DNA of 64,000 bases from an uncultured Saprospiraceae bacterium (GTDB lineage: Bacteria; Bacteroidota; Bacteroidia; Chitinophagales; Saprospiraceae): positions 124,001-188,000 of the forward strand of contig CALEYL010000075.1 in assembly GCA_937926205.1 (NCBI GenBank), written 5' to 3'. Below, in pieces: positions 1 to 7,079 of this stretch. The position numbers and the translations under genes are program-made. Under the pieces are notes generated by a model. It was not told the DNA's origin. It searched no databases and was given only the letters and a program-made list of their open reading frames with translations. Numbering within the stretch: position 1 is the stretch's first letter; the number at the start of each line of letters is the position of its first letter.

Positions 1-603
1 TTTTTGCTGATCAGAGCGGTTTAGCAAATGAAAACTGAGCACTCCAACACCCGTGTTATAAAACTGAAGCAGGATACTATCAACTTCCAGAGAATAAGGT
101 TGGCATCTTTTAGGAACACTAATTTTGTAAAAATGCTTTCCGTCCTTTAAATTATAACGGTAATGCCGCAAAAGGTTCTCAGCTCCACTGTCAGGATCAT
201 GAAGAGGGGCTCCATTTTTTCCGTCATGGGTGTCATAAAGGACCTCCCTTACATAATCGTAAAAATAATTATACTCGTTGAACTTTACAGGTTTATTAAT
301 ACTGTATGGTTCGCGCTTCCAACCACTCTTAAGCGAAAAAAAGTCATCAATTAGGTTCAAGCTGGTTTGCTCTAAGAATGTCCCCTTACGGTTATCCTTT
401 GAAAGCCATTTGAATGGAAAGATAAAAACATGGTGGCTGTATAATTCATCCTGGGCTTCTGGTACATGCTGGGTTTCTGGCATAAGGCGTTTCGTGTTAT
501 TTTGCTCTAACGCCTTAAAAAAACCAATTCGTTTGTCCAGACCAATAAATATTAAAATTATTTTTGGAGGGTACCTGATTGGGCCAATAATTTGCGATAA
601 CAA
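1..603 (-). CDS. Conserved protein of unknown function (partial, runs off left edge)
   Basis: The minus-strand frame is open from about 603 to the window edge (about 200 codons), and its 3' end is missing. It encodes a soluble-looking sequence with motifs such as HHVFIFPFKW, FNEYNYFYDYVREVLYD and NTGVGVLSFHL, which look conserved; I recall similar hypothetical proteins in other phyla but can name no family. No ATG lies near the 5' end: the choices are TTG at 603, which overlaps the exonuclease stop by 46 bases, or ATG at 483, which would discard a coding-looking segment with LSQIIGPIRYPP. I chose the TTG. The overlap suggests co-translation with the exonuclease gene upstream of it. The function is unknown; I am fairly sure it is a gene but not of its start. 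Confidence 0.6.
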   Translation of the reverse strand, partial: MLSQIIGPIRYPPKIILIFIGLDKRIGFFKALEQNNTKRLMPETQHVPEAQDELYSHHVFIFPFKWLSKDNRKGTFLEQTSLNLIDDFFSLKSGWKREPYSINKPVKFNEYNYFYDYVREVLYDTHDGKNGAPLHDPDSGAENLLRHYRYNLKDGKHFYKISVPKRCQPYSLEVDSILLQFYNTGVGVLSFHLLNRSDQQK

Positions 604-1121
604 ATGCTCAAAATCCTGGCATCCGTCAGCGCATTATGCCGGTTTGTATCGGCAGGTAACCCGGCAAGTGCCAATCGATCTGTATCCGGATCAAGTTGAT
701 GGGCCCGAAGCAGGGTAGGAAAATCCATCGGGATATAAAAGATGCTATCCGGAAGGTGTAAGGCACCCCCGAAGAGCTCACAGAAAAAGACCCAATCGTA
801 CGCAAGTACATCGGCCCATATCTCCACAGCCCCGAAAGGGGCCAGCCATGTTTGCAATGAAGCGACAATTTGAGTGCTGTCTCCCTGCATGAGTATACAG
901 CCGGCAGGAATTTCCGGTCGGGCATAATTAGTGTTGAAATACAAATAAGGCAACACGTACTGATGGTGCCATGCCGACAACAAAGCAGGCGAATAATCAG
1001 TGAATTCCGCATAAAACCAACGTGCTTCTCCCGCAACAATAGCGATTGAAATCAGCTCCCCCGAACGTTCTAATCCGGTAAACTCTGTGTCCAAAAAAAG
1101 TGGCGTGCGCAGTTGTGTCAT
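558..1121 (-). CDS. DEDDh 3'-5' exonuclease, Rv2179c-like
   Basis: The 187-residue protein has the RNase H-fold exonuclease signature. Motif I is FLDTEFTG with D11 and E13, motif II is within WADVLAYDW (D104 or D109), and motif III is HNALTDA with H162 and D167, the H-x4-D spacing of the DEDDh class. The length and layout fit the small 3'-5' exoribonuclease-like family typified by mycobacterial Rv2179c, which degrades RNA with two metal ions. It starts only 62 bases from the first CRISPR repeat, is transcribed away from the array, and overlaps the next gene. No good Bacteroidota promoter lies in the 62-base gap, so readthrough from the array is possible (inference). The fold is sure; the substrate is not. 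Confidence 0.85.
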   Translation of the reverse strand: MTQLRTPLFLDTEFTGLERSGELISIAIVAGEARWFYAEFTDYSPALLSAWHHQYVLPYLYFNTNYARPEIPAGCILMQGDSTQIVASLQTWLAPFGAVEIWADVLAYDWVFFCELFGGALHLPDSIFYIPMDFPTLLRAHQLDPDTDRLALAGLPADTNRHNALTDARILSICYRKLLAQSGTLQK

Positions 1122-1183
1122 TCCCTATGTTATTTTCAGTACTGCAACAAGGTAGGAAAAACTCAGAAAAGTAGCTTGATTTT

Positions 1184-2435
1184 GTCGTAGTGCCCTTCGT
1201 CAGCACATATGACTCCTACACGGTGACACTTACGGCAACGTGAACGTAACCTTAGTCGTAGTGCCCTTCGTCAGCACACATGACTCCTACATGCATGGAC
1301 TGGTAACGATGCTTTCGGTAATGTCGTAGTGCCCTTCGTCAGCACACATGACTCCTACGTTATGAAATTTTATTTTTAAATCAAAAACGATGTCGTAGTG
1401 CCCTTCGTCAGCACACATGACTCCTACACTAGGAGTCATGTGTGCGGCCCCCGTTTTTCTAAGTCGTAGTGCCCTTCGTCAGCACACATGACTCCTACAA
1501 TCAATAGTTGGGCCGTTGTTGGCGGGAATGTGTCGTAGTGCCCTTCGTCAGCACACATGACTCCTACGAATCCCGGCTGAAGGAGTTGATTACAGGCACT
1601 GTCGTAGTGCCCTTCGTCAGCACACATGACTCCTACCTCTAACCAGGCGCCGGTTATTAATCAGCATAGTCGTAGTGCCCTTCGTCAGCACACATGACTC
1701 CTACTTTGCGAAGGTGAAAGCACCGTACTGACTGTGGTCGTAGTGCCCTTCGTCAGCACACATGACTCCTACTACAGATGCAAACTTTTGTCAAACAAGC
1801 GGAGTCGCAGTGCCCTTCGTCAGCACACATGACTCCTACCGTAATGCGGTGGTCGGTTTCTGCCAGCGGATGTCGCAGTGCCCTTCGTCAGCACACATGA
1901 CTCCTACACTGTTACACCAATTGGTGATTGTGAGCACGAAGCTGTCGCAGTGCCCTTCGTCAGCACACATGACTCCTACTTGTATTAAAAGCCAGCGCAG
2001 CATTTGTGCTCGCATTCGTAGTGTCGCAGTGCCCTTCGTCAGCACACATGACTCCTACTCTGACCGTCACGAACTTGTGTGGATCTAACACGACCAGTCA
2101 ATTTATGTCGCAGTGCCCTTCGTCAGCACACATGACTCCTACTTTCCGAAAGGGGCGGCGTACTCTTAATTTTATGTTACCAAACTGTCGCAGTGCCCTT
2201 CGTCAGCACACATGACTCCTACCTTTTCAGCAATGAAAAAGACAACGGAAATGTCGCAGTGCCCTTCGTCAGCACACATGACTCCTACCGAGTCATTTGA
2301 CTTAACAAATTTACCCAGTGGGATTTATGTCGCAGTGCCCTTCGTCAGCACACATGACTCCTACTTACAGAGGTATTAGGTGACACTTGCTATCAAAATG
2401 TCGCAGTGCCCTTCGTCAGCACACATGACTCCTAC
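1184..2435 (-). CRISPR. CRISPR array, 18 repeats of 36 bp and 17 spacers, no cas genes in view
   Basis: There are eighteen 36-bp repeats, on the plus strand beginning GTCGTAGTGCCC or GTCGCAGTGCCC and ending CATGACTCCTAC. Repeat starts are 1184, 1255, 1323, 1392, 1463, 1532, 1601, 1669, 1737, 1804, 1872, 1944, 2023, 2107, 2187, 2253, 2329 and 2400. Repeats 1-9 have T at position 5 and repeats 10-18 have C. Repeat 1 also has a private change (CACATATG for CACACATG), the decay usual at the distal end, so I place the leader on the right and transcription leftward (inference). Spacers are 30-48 bases: 31-36 on the left, with 43, 48, 44 and 40 among those on the right. The subtype cannot be set from the repeat alone, and no cas gene or anti-repeat was found. 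Confidence 0.93.
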
Positions 2436-3206
2436 CCTGTCACTTAAATAAAATATTGATAATCATTTTATTAATCATCATTTTACTGGACAAATCTCGG
2501 CCTTCCATATATTATTTAATTACGAATTTGATAAAATTGGCACAAAAAGAGTCCGCTTAAAACCCAAAAACAACCAACTGATCCTACAAAAATCATAAAA
2601 ATTACAGCATAAACGTCTATATTTCCACAGAATTATACAAATGAATACAAGCATACCCTTCAACATAGCAGGCTTGGCTTTGCCCAAACGGCTCGTATGT
2701 TGGTCCGCTTCTCCGGCAGAAATTGCCAAACAAAAGCGGATAAGTGTATGGATGTCCAATGGCAAACGTATATTTTCTGGAAAAATGTTGTACTCAATTC
2801 GTTACTTTGCCAACAAAGTGACTTTTAATCATCTAAAAATCAAATACATATGAGAATCCCAGCGGGATCACAACAGCCGCAGATTTTTGACAAAATCTGC
2901 GGCTTTTTTGTGCCTTCTCGCGTAGCTAAATGTAGTTATAATAATGTGTTTCGCCTCAGATTGCCCGTGGCTTTTTCTACCATATCAACTTTTACTTCCG
3001 TAATAAATTGTATTTGCCAAATTTAGCCAATCAAGCTATACTACCGCTAAGCATTCCCTAAAACTTGATCATGCAACCTAAATTTATACACGCGCGTGCC
3101 AGGAGCCCGCTTCACGTGTTCTATTCCTCGAGGCTTCATCCACTCGCGAATATCTGCCTAAATTAGAAATTTTTGCCCCCCGGGAAATCGCCCATTAAAC
3201 AAATTG
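2436..3206. other. Non-coding stretch beside the CRISPR array (possible leader)
   Basis: About 770 bases without a convincing gene. The first 200 bases next to the last repeat are strongly AT-rich (near 2443-2545), as CRISPR leaders often are, but no clear promoter pointing into the array was found. A 70-codon plus-strand reading at 2641-2853 and an overlapping minus-strand reading at 2520-2765 have no recognisable motif, so I do not call either. A strong terminator follows at 2876. The rest, to the promoter at 3207, shows nothing further. Confidence 0.4.
2876..2909 (+). terminator. Intrinsic terminator with no obvious upstream gene
   Basis: A 12-bp perfect stem, GCCGCAGATTTT / AAAATCTGCGGC, with loop TGAC is followed by six T on the plus strand and has no matching T-run on the minus strand. 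It therefore ends a rightward transcript, yet no gene is supported between the array and this site. Confidence 0.8.
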
Positions 3207-3239
3207 TTTGTACATTGCGACAACATAAACATACCTTCT
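3207..3239 (+). promoter_or_regulatory. Bacteroidota-type promoter of the DUF2461 gene
   Basis: TTTG (3207-3210), 21 bases, then TACCTTCT (3232-3239) is close to the Bacteroidota sigma-A pattern TTTG-N19..21-TAnnTTTG. The ATG follows 21 bases later, giving a short leader. Confidence 0.55.
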
Positions 3240-3260
3240 GTCACCCAATTTTAGCAAAAG

Positions 3261-3932
3261 ATGAACATTCAAAACGCCTCCCTGCAATTTCTAAAAGACC
3301 TTTCCGCCAACAATAACCGCGAGTGGTTTCAGGCCAATAAAGGCCGTTACGAAGCTGCCCAGGAAAACATGAAGCAGTTTGTCAATGCAGTGCAGGCGGC
3401 ACTGGAACAGAGCGACCACATCGAAGGCGCTACCCTGTTTCGCATCTACCGGGATGTCCGTTTTTCCAAAGACAAAGCGCCCTACAAAAACAATTTCGGA
3501 ATGGGTTTTACCCGCGCAACCAACCGGCTCAGGGGTGGTTATTACCTCCACATTGAGCCGGGCGCTTCATTTGCCGGCGGTGGTTTCTGGCAACCAAATG
3601 CCCAGGATTTAAAACGCATCCGCGACGAGTTTGCAGTAGACTCCAAACCCATTCGAGAAATCATTGCCGGCGAAAAGTTCCAAAAATATTTTGGCGAACT
3701 TCGGGGTGAAGAATTGAAAACGGCGCCCAAAGGTTATGAGAAAGACCACCCTGCGATCGACCTGATCCGCAAAAAGAGTTTTACCGTTCACCGCCCGTTT
3801 TCGGATACGGAAGTTACCGGCGATAATTTTTTGCAGGAAGTAAAATCAACCTTCGAGGCCATGCGCCCCTATTTTGATTACATGAGCATGGTGCTGACGA
3901 CGGATCTGAACGGAGAAAGTGTTTTGGATTGA
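3261..3932 (+). CDS. DUF2461 family protein
   Basis: The 223-residue protein matches the DUF2461 / TIGR02453 family throughout: NNREWFQANKGRYE near the N-terminus, FRIYRDVRFSKDKAPYKNNFG near residues 60-80, GGYYLHIEPGASFAGGGFW near 95-112, and an R-K-SF-hydrophobic tail. The family is widespread in bacteria and fungi; its biochemical role is not established. The length is normal and no signal peptide is present, so it should be cytoplasmic. It stands alone, with its own promoter at 3207 and a hairpin-rich repeat directly after the stop. The family call is confident; the function is unknown. Confidence 0.88.
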   Translation: MNIQNASLQFLKDLSANNNREWFQANKGRYEAAQENMKQFVNAVQAALEQSDHIEGATLFRIYRDVRFSKDKAPYKNNFGMGFTRATNRLRGGYYLHIEPGASFAGGGFWQPNAQDLKRIRDEFAVDSKPIREIIAGEKFQKYFGELRGEELKTAPKGYEKDHPAIDLIRKKSFTVHRPFSDTEVTGDNFLQEVKSTFEAMRPYFDYMSMVLTTDLNGESVLD

Positions 3933-3944
3933 GGGGAATTTTAG

Positions 3945-4105
3945 TGTCTGTCTTTACCTGCCGGCCGGCAGGCGGGTAGTCCGGTAGCTGCGTTACGCTC
4001 GGCACCAAAATCAGTCATCCCGCCCAGCGGGACTCCTAATTTTGGCGCCTTCTCGTGCCTTGCTCTCGAACTCCCTGCCTGCGGTAGGCAGGTAAAGTCC
4101 AGACA
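3945..4105. repeat. Dispersed hairpin element, copy 1
   Basis: About 160 bases, bounded by imperfect inverted ends (TGTCTGTCTTTACCTGCC on the left, GGCAGGTAAAGTCCAGACA on the right). The centre is a stem GGCACCAAAAT / ATTTTGGCGCC capped by TCCCGC-CCA-GCGGGA. A diverged second copy lies at 51708-51850. Both sit just after the stop codon of a gene. It looks like a non-autonomous, REP- or MITE-like intergenic element. Confidence 0.7.
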
Positions 4106-4126
4106 TCCGACTACTATTTAGAGTTT

Positions 4127-5278
4127 TTAGGCTTTCACTTTAAGTAAGTCCCGCACTTCCAATGCTTTTTCCATGGCTGCTTCCGGTGTTGCTCCCAATA
4201 CCGTCACGTGTCCCATTTTCCGGAAGGGTTTGGTAACGGCTTTTCCATACAGGTGCACGTAAACCCCTTCCATGGCGAGGCATCGGTCTAAGTTTTCGTA
4301 AACGGCAGGACCTTCGTAACCGGGTTCGCCCAATAAATTGAGCATCACGGCGGCAGGCACTTTCAGGCGGGTGCTGCCGAGCGGTAAATTCAACACGCCG
4401 CGGATGTGTTGTTCGAATTGAGAGGTATAGCAGCTTTCGATGGTGTGATGGCCGCTGTTGTGCGGGCGTGGCGCCACTTCGTTGACCAACAGATGGTGAT
4501 CCGGGGTAAGAAACAACTCAACGGCGAGCAGACCGCAGATGTCGTAAGCTTCAATTGCCGTTCGGGCAAGTTTTTCCGCAGCAGCGGCAATTTCAGGGCT
4601 AACCTGTGCAGGGCAGGCCAAAAAAGTCACCAGGTTTGCGTCGGGGTCGAAAAGCATTTCTACAGGCGGAAAAGCAGCCGTTTCGCCCCGGCTGTTCCGC
4701 GCAACAACTACAGCGATTTCCTTTTCAATGGGCACCATTTCTTCCAGCAGGCAGGCGCCGGGCAACAATTTTTCTGCCAGGTCCTGTTCATTGCGAATGA
4801 CCGACACCCCGCGCCCGTCGTAGCCATCGGTACGGCTTTTCTGGACAAAAGGGAAGCGCCATTTGTTTTGGGCCACGGCTTCCCGCACCGCTTGTTCATG
4901 CTCAAACAATTCAAAAGCAGCAGTAGGCAGCCCTTTGTCTGCATAAAATTGCTTTTGCAGACCTTTGTCCTTGATGATTTGCAAAGCTGCCGGTTTAGGG
5001 TGGACTACGAGGCCCTCTTTTTCCAACAGAAACAGCGCCTCCACATTCACGTGCTCAATTTCAATTGTCAATGCGTCGACTGTTTTGCCAAAACGCAGGA
5101 CATCGTCATAATGATTAAAATTGCCCTCCGAAAATCCGGTGCAAAAAGGCCCGGCAGGATAAGTGCGGGTTTTATCGAGTGCAAAAAAAGGCAAATGCCA
5201 GTTTCCGGCAGCGAGGGCCATCATTTTGCCCAATTGTCCGCCGCCCAGAACGCCAAGGCGGGTAGTAGGAATCTCCAT
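4127..5278 (-). CDS. purK: 5-(carboxyamino)imidazole ribonucleotide synthase
   Basis: The 383-residue ATP-grasp enzyme carboxylates AIR with ATP and bicarbonate to N5-CAIR in purine biosynthesis. The N-terminal dinucleotide-fold motif GVLGGGQLGKM (residues 9-19), EIEHVNVEAL (about 73-82), the ATP-binding K-SRTDGYDGRGV segment (about 147-157) and the metal-binding NEVAPRPHNSGHHT near residue 265 are all typical of PurK and separate it from PurT or biotin carboxylases. The length is normal. purE, its usual partner, is not beside it. A TACCTTTG -7 element lies upstream at 5302-5309. Confidence 0.95.
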   Translation of the reverse strand: MEIPTTRLGVLGGGQLGKMMALAAGNWHLPFFALDKTRTYPAGPFCTGFSEGNFNHYDDVLRFGKTVDALTIEIEHVNVEALFLLEKEGLVVHPKPAALQIIKDKGLQKQFYADKGLPTAAFELFEHEQAVREAVAQNKWRFPFVQKSRTDGYDGRGVSVIRNEQDLAEKLLPGACLLEEMVPIEKEIAVVVARNSRGETAAFPPVEMLFDPDANLVTFLACPAQVSPEIAAAAEKLARTAIEAYDICGLLAVELFLTPDHHLLVNEVAPRPHNSGHHTIESCYTSQFEQHIRGVLNLPLGSTRLKVPAAVMLNLLGEPGYEGPAVYENLDRCLAMEGVYVHLYGKAVTKPFRKMGHVTVLGATPEAAMEKALEVRDLLKVKA

Positions 5279-5301
5279 AAAAGCAATTTATTTAAGAGGG
5301 G

Positions 5302-5309
5302 CAAAGGTA
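5302..5309 (-). promoter_or_regulatory. Likely -7 element of the purK promoter
   Basis: On the minus strand TACCTTTG fits TAnnTTTG exactly and lies 24 bases before the purK ATG. The -33 element is not clear, so confidence is moderate. Confidence 0.4.
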
Positions 5310-5399
5310 GGCATCGATTCGTAAATAATCGCCCGTTGGTGTATCTTAGTGCCCAAACCCGCGTTTTGCTACGAGTTCAAAAAACAAAAGAACCCTGAT

Positions 5400-6887
5400 A
5401 TGCGTATCTTCCCGCTGTTATTGAGTGGCTGCCTGTTGTTGACAACCAGCGCGCTGAATGCCCAAAAAGACACCCTCAGGCTCAGCCTTGCACAAGCCAT
5501 CGCCAAAGCGCAGGCTCAGGCCCCCGATGTGAAGATTGCCGAAACCACCTTTGGCAACAACTACTGGCGTTACCAGTCTTTCCTGGCTAACCTGCGTCCT
5601 CAAATCAACCTGAACGCAGAACTCCCGGACCTCAACCGTTCGATTGAAGCCATTACCCTGCCCAATGGAAATGCAGCCTTCGTGAGCCGGGCGCTCATGC
5701 GCAACAACGTCAGCATCGGCATCCAGCAACAGGTAGCGGCGACGGGGGGCACTTTGTTTGCAAGAACAGGTTTACAACGCATCGATATCTTCCCGACCAA
5801 TGGCAACGACGGTTTTATTTCTTATTTGTCAACGCCGGTCAGCATTGGCTTCAGCCAACCCATTTTTGGATTCAACCGACTTCGCTGGGATCGCCGAATT
5901 GAGCCTTTGCGCTATGCCGAATCGGAAAAAGCCTGGTCTTTGGACCTCGAACAAACCGCTTTTCAAGCCGCAAACCTGTTTTTTGACATCCTGATTTCTC
6001 AACTCAACCTGGAGGCAGCATACCGCGACAAAGCCAATGCCGATACCCTGTATGCCATTTCCAAAGGTCGTTTTGAGGTTGGCCGGATCGCCGAGACAGA
6101 GTTGTTGCAAATAGAATTGAATGCGATGAATGCCAATGCTGATGTCTCGCAAAGCATGCTCAACATGCAGACCAGTGCAGAGCAATTGCGCGATTTTCTG
6201 GGCATCAACGAAGCGGTTCATTTTCAATTGGAAACCCCTTCTAACTTACCGGAATTTTTACTCGATGCCCAACAGGCTTTACAATATGCCCGCATGTACC
6301 GCCCGGAAGTCGTTGCTTTCGAGCGCAGGTTACTGGAAGCGCAGAGTAGTGTGGCTGAAGCACAGCGCACTACAGGCCCGCAAGCCGATTTGTTTGTCTC
6401 CTTTGGCTTGTCGCAAACAGCAGACCAGCTTTCTGATGCCTATCTAAATCCTCTGGATCAGGAGGTATTGAGCCTTGGCCTCAATGTGCCGATTGCGGAT
6501 TGGGGTAAATCCAAAGCGCGTCGGGAGATCGCCCGCTCGAATGCAGAACTGACCCAGCTTCAGGTAGCGCAGGAGCGCGTTAATTTTGAACGGGAAGTGT
6601 TGGTGAAAGTGCAGCAATTTGATATTGTCCGGGAGCAGGTGCGCATTGCTTTCCGCGCCTATGAAATTGCGCAGAAACGGCTTGGCATTACCCGTCAGCG
6701 CTATTTTGTCGGCAACATTCTCATCACCGACCTAAACCTGGCGCTGCAGGAAGAAGCAAGTTCGCGAAGGGCTTACATTTCGTCTTTGCGCAATTTCTGG
6801 CTGGCCTATTACGACCTGAGACGGCTGACTTTATTCGATTTTGAAAACAATGTTTCGCTGGTTAGGCCAGCGCCAGATGTGAAATAA
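5400..6887 (+). CDS. TolC family outer-membrane efflux protein
   Basis: The 495-residue protein begins with a signal peptide (MRIFPLLLSGCLLLTTSALN, cut near AQKD) and has the two-repeat TolC architecture: long helical stretches rich in Ala, Gln and Glu alternating with beta segments, an SLAQAIAKAQ opening helix, and the late RYFVGNILITDLNLALQEE motif common to outer-membrane efflux proteins. I place the start at the ATG at 5400, because the longer GTG-initiated frame from 5349 would put a charged extension before the signal peptide. No periplasmic adaptor or inner-membrane pump is adjacent, so its export partner is unknown. It is divergent from purK. Confidence 0.9.
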   Translation: MRIFPLLLSGCLLLTTSALNAQKDTLRLSLAQAIAKAQAQAPDVKIAETTFGNNYWRYQSFLANLRPQINLNAELPDLNRSIEAITLPNGNAAFVSRALMRNNVSIGIQQQVAATGGTLFARTGLQRIDIFPTNGNDGFISYLSTPVSIGFSQPIFGFNRLRWDRRIEPLRYAESEKAWSLDLEQTAFQAANLFFDILISQLNLEAAYRDKANADTLYAISKGRFEVGRIAETELLQIELNAMNANADVSQSMLNMQTSAEQLRDFLGINEAVHFQLETPSNLPEFLLDAQQALQYARMYRPEVVAFERRLLEAQSSVAEAQRTTGPQADLFVSFGLSQTADQLSDAYLNPLDQEVLSLGLNVPIADWGKSKARREIARSNAELTQLQVAQERVNFEREVLVKVQQFDIVREQVRIAFRAYEIAQKRLGITRQRYFVGNILITDLNLALQEEASSRRAYISSLRNFWLAYYDLRRLTLFDFENNVSLVRPAPDVK

Positions 6888-6889
6888 AT

Positions 6890-7079
6890 AAAAAGGCTCC
6901 GAAACTGATTTTGCAATCCGTCCGAAGCCTCTCTTTTGCAGTATTCCAAAATATTAAGTCACATACTTTGTATGTATTTATAAAGACAGGGCCAAATTTG
7001 AAATAGTTGGAAAAAACGTAAAATATTTTTTCCAGATCGTAAAAAAGGCATGAAATATTTATAAATACCTGTCTGTCAA
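6890..7079. other. Intergenic region with weak hairpin
   Basis: Just after the TolC stop, AGGCTCCG and CGAAGCCT form an imperfect stem followed by CTCTTTT, a possible terminator. The remainder up to the convergent esterase gene is AT-rich and shows no feature. Confidence 0.35.

Noticed and set aside
1436..2215. Several open reading frames of 60-108 codons on both strands within the CRISPR array
   Set aside because: Their proteins consist of the translated repeat (for example VGVMCADEGHYD) interrupted by spacer sequence; they arise because the repeat has no stop in those frames.
1184..2435. Assigning the array to type VI-B (36-bp repeats, Bacteroidota) or type II-C
   Set aside because: The repeat lacks the GTTG...CAAC ends common in VI-B, no Cas13b or Cas9 is in the window, and no anti-repeat for a tracrRNA was seen. 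The subtype is left open.
2641..2853. 70-codon reading just before the terminator at 2876
   Set aside because: No motif, signal peptide or promoter, and a similar-length reading exists on the other strand; it remains only a possibility behind the orphan terminator.
4406..5398. A 330-codon plus-strand frame antisense to purK
   Set aside because: purK is unambiguous on the minus strand; the antisense frame is a by-product of its codon usage and has no recognisable motif.
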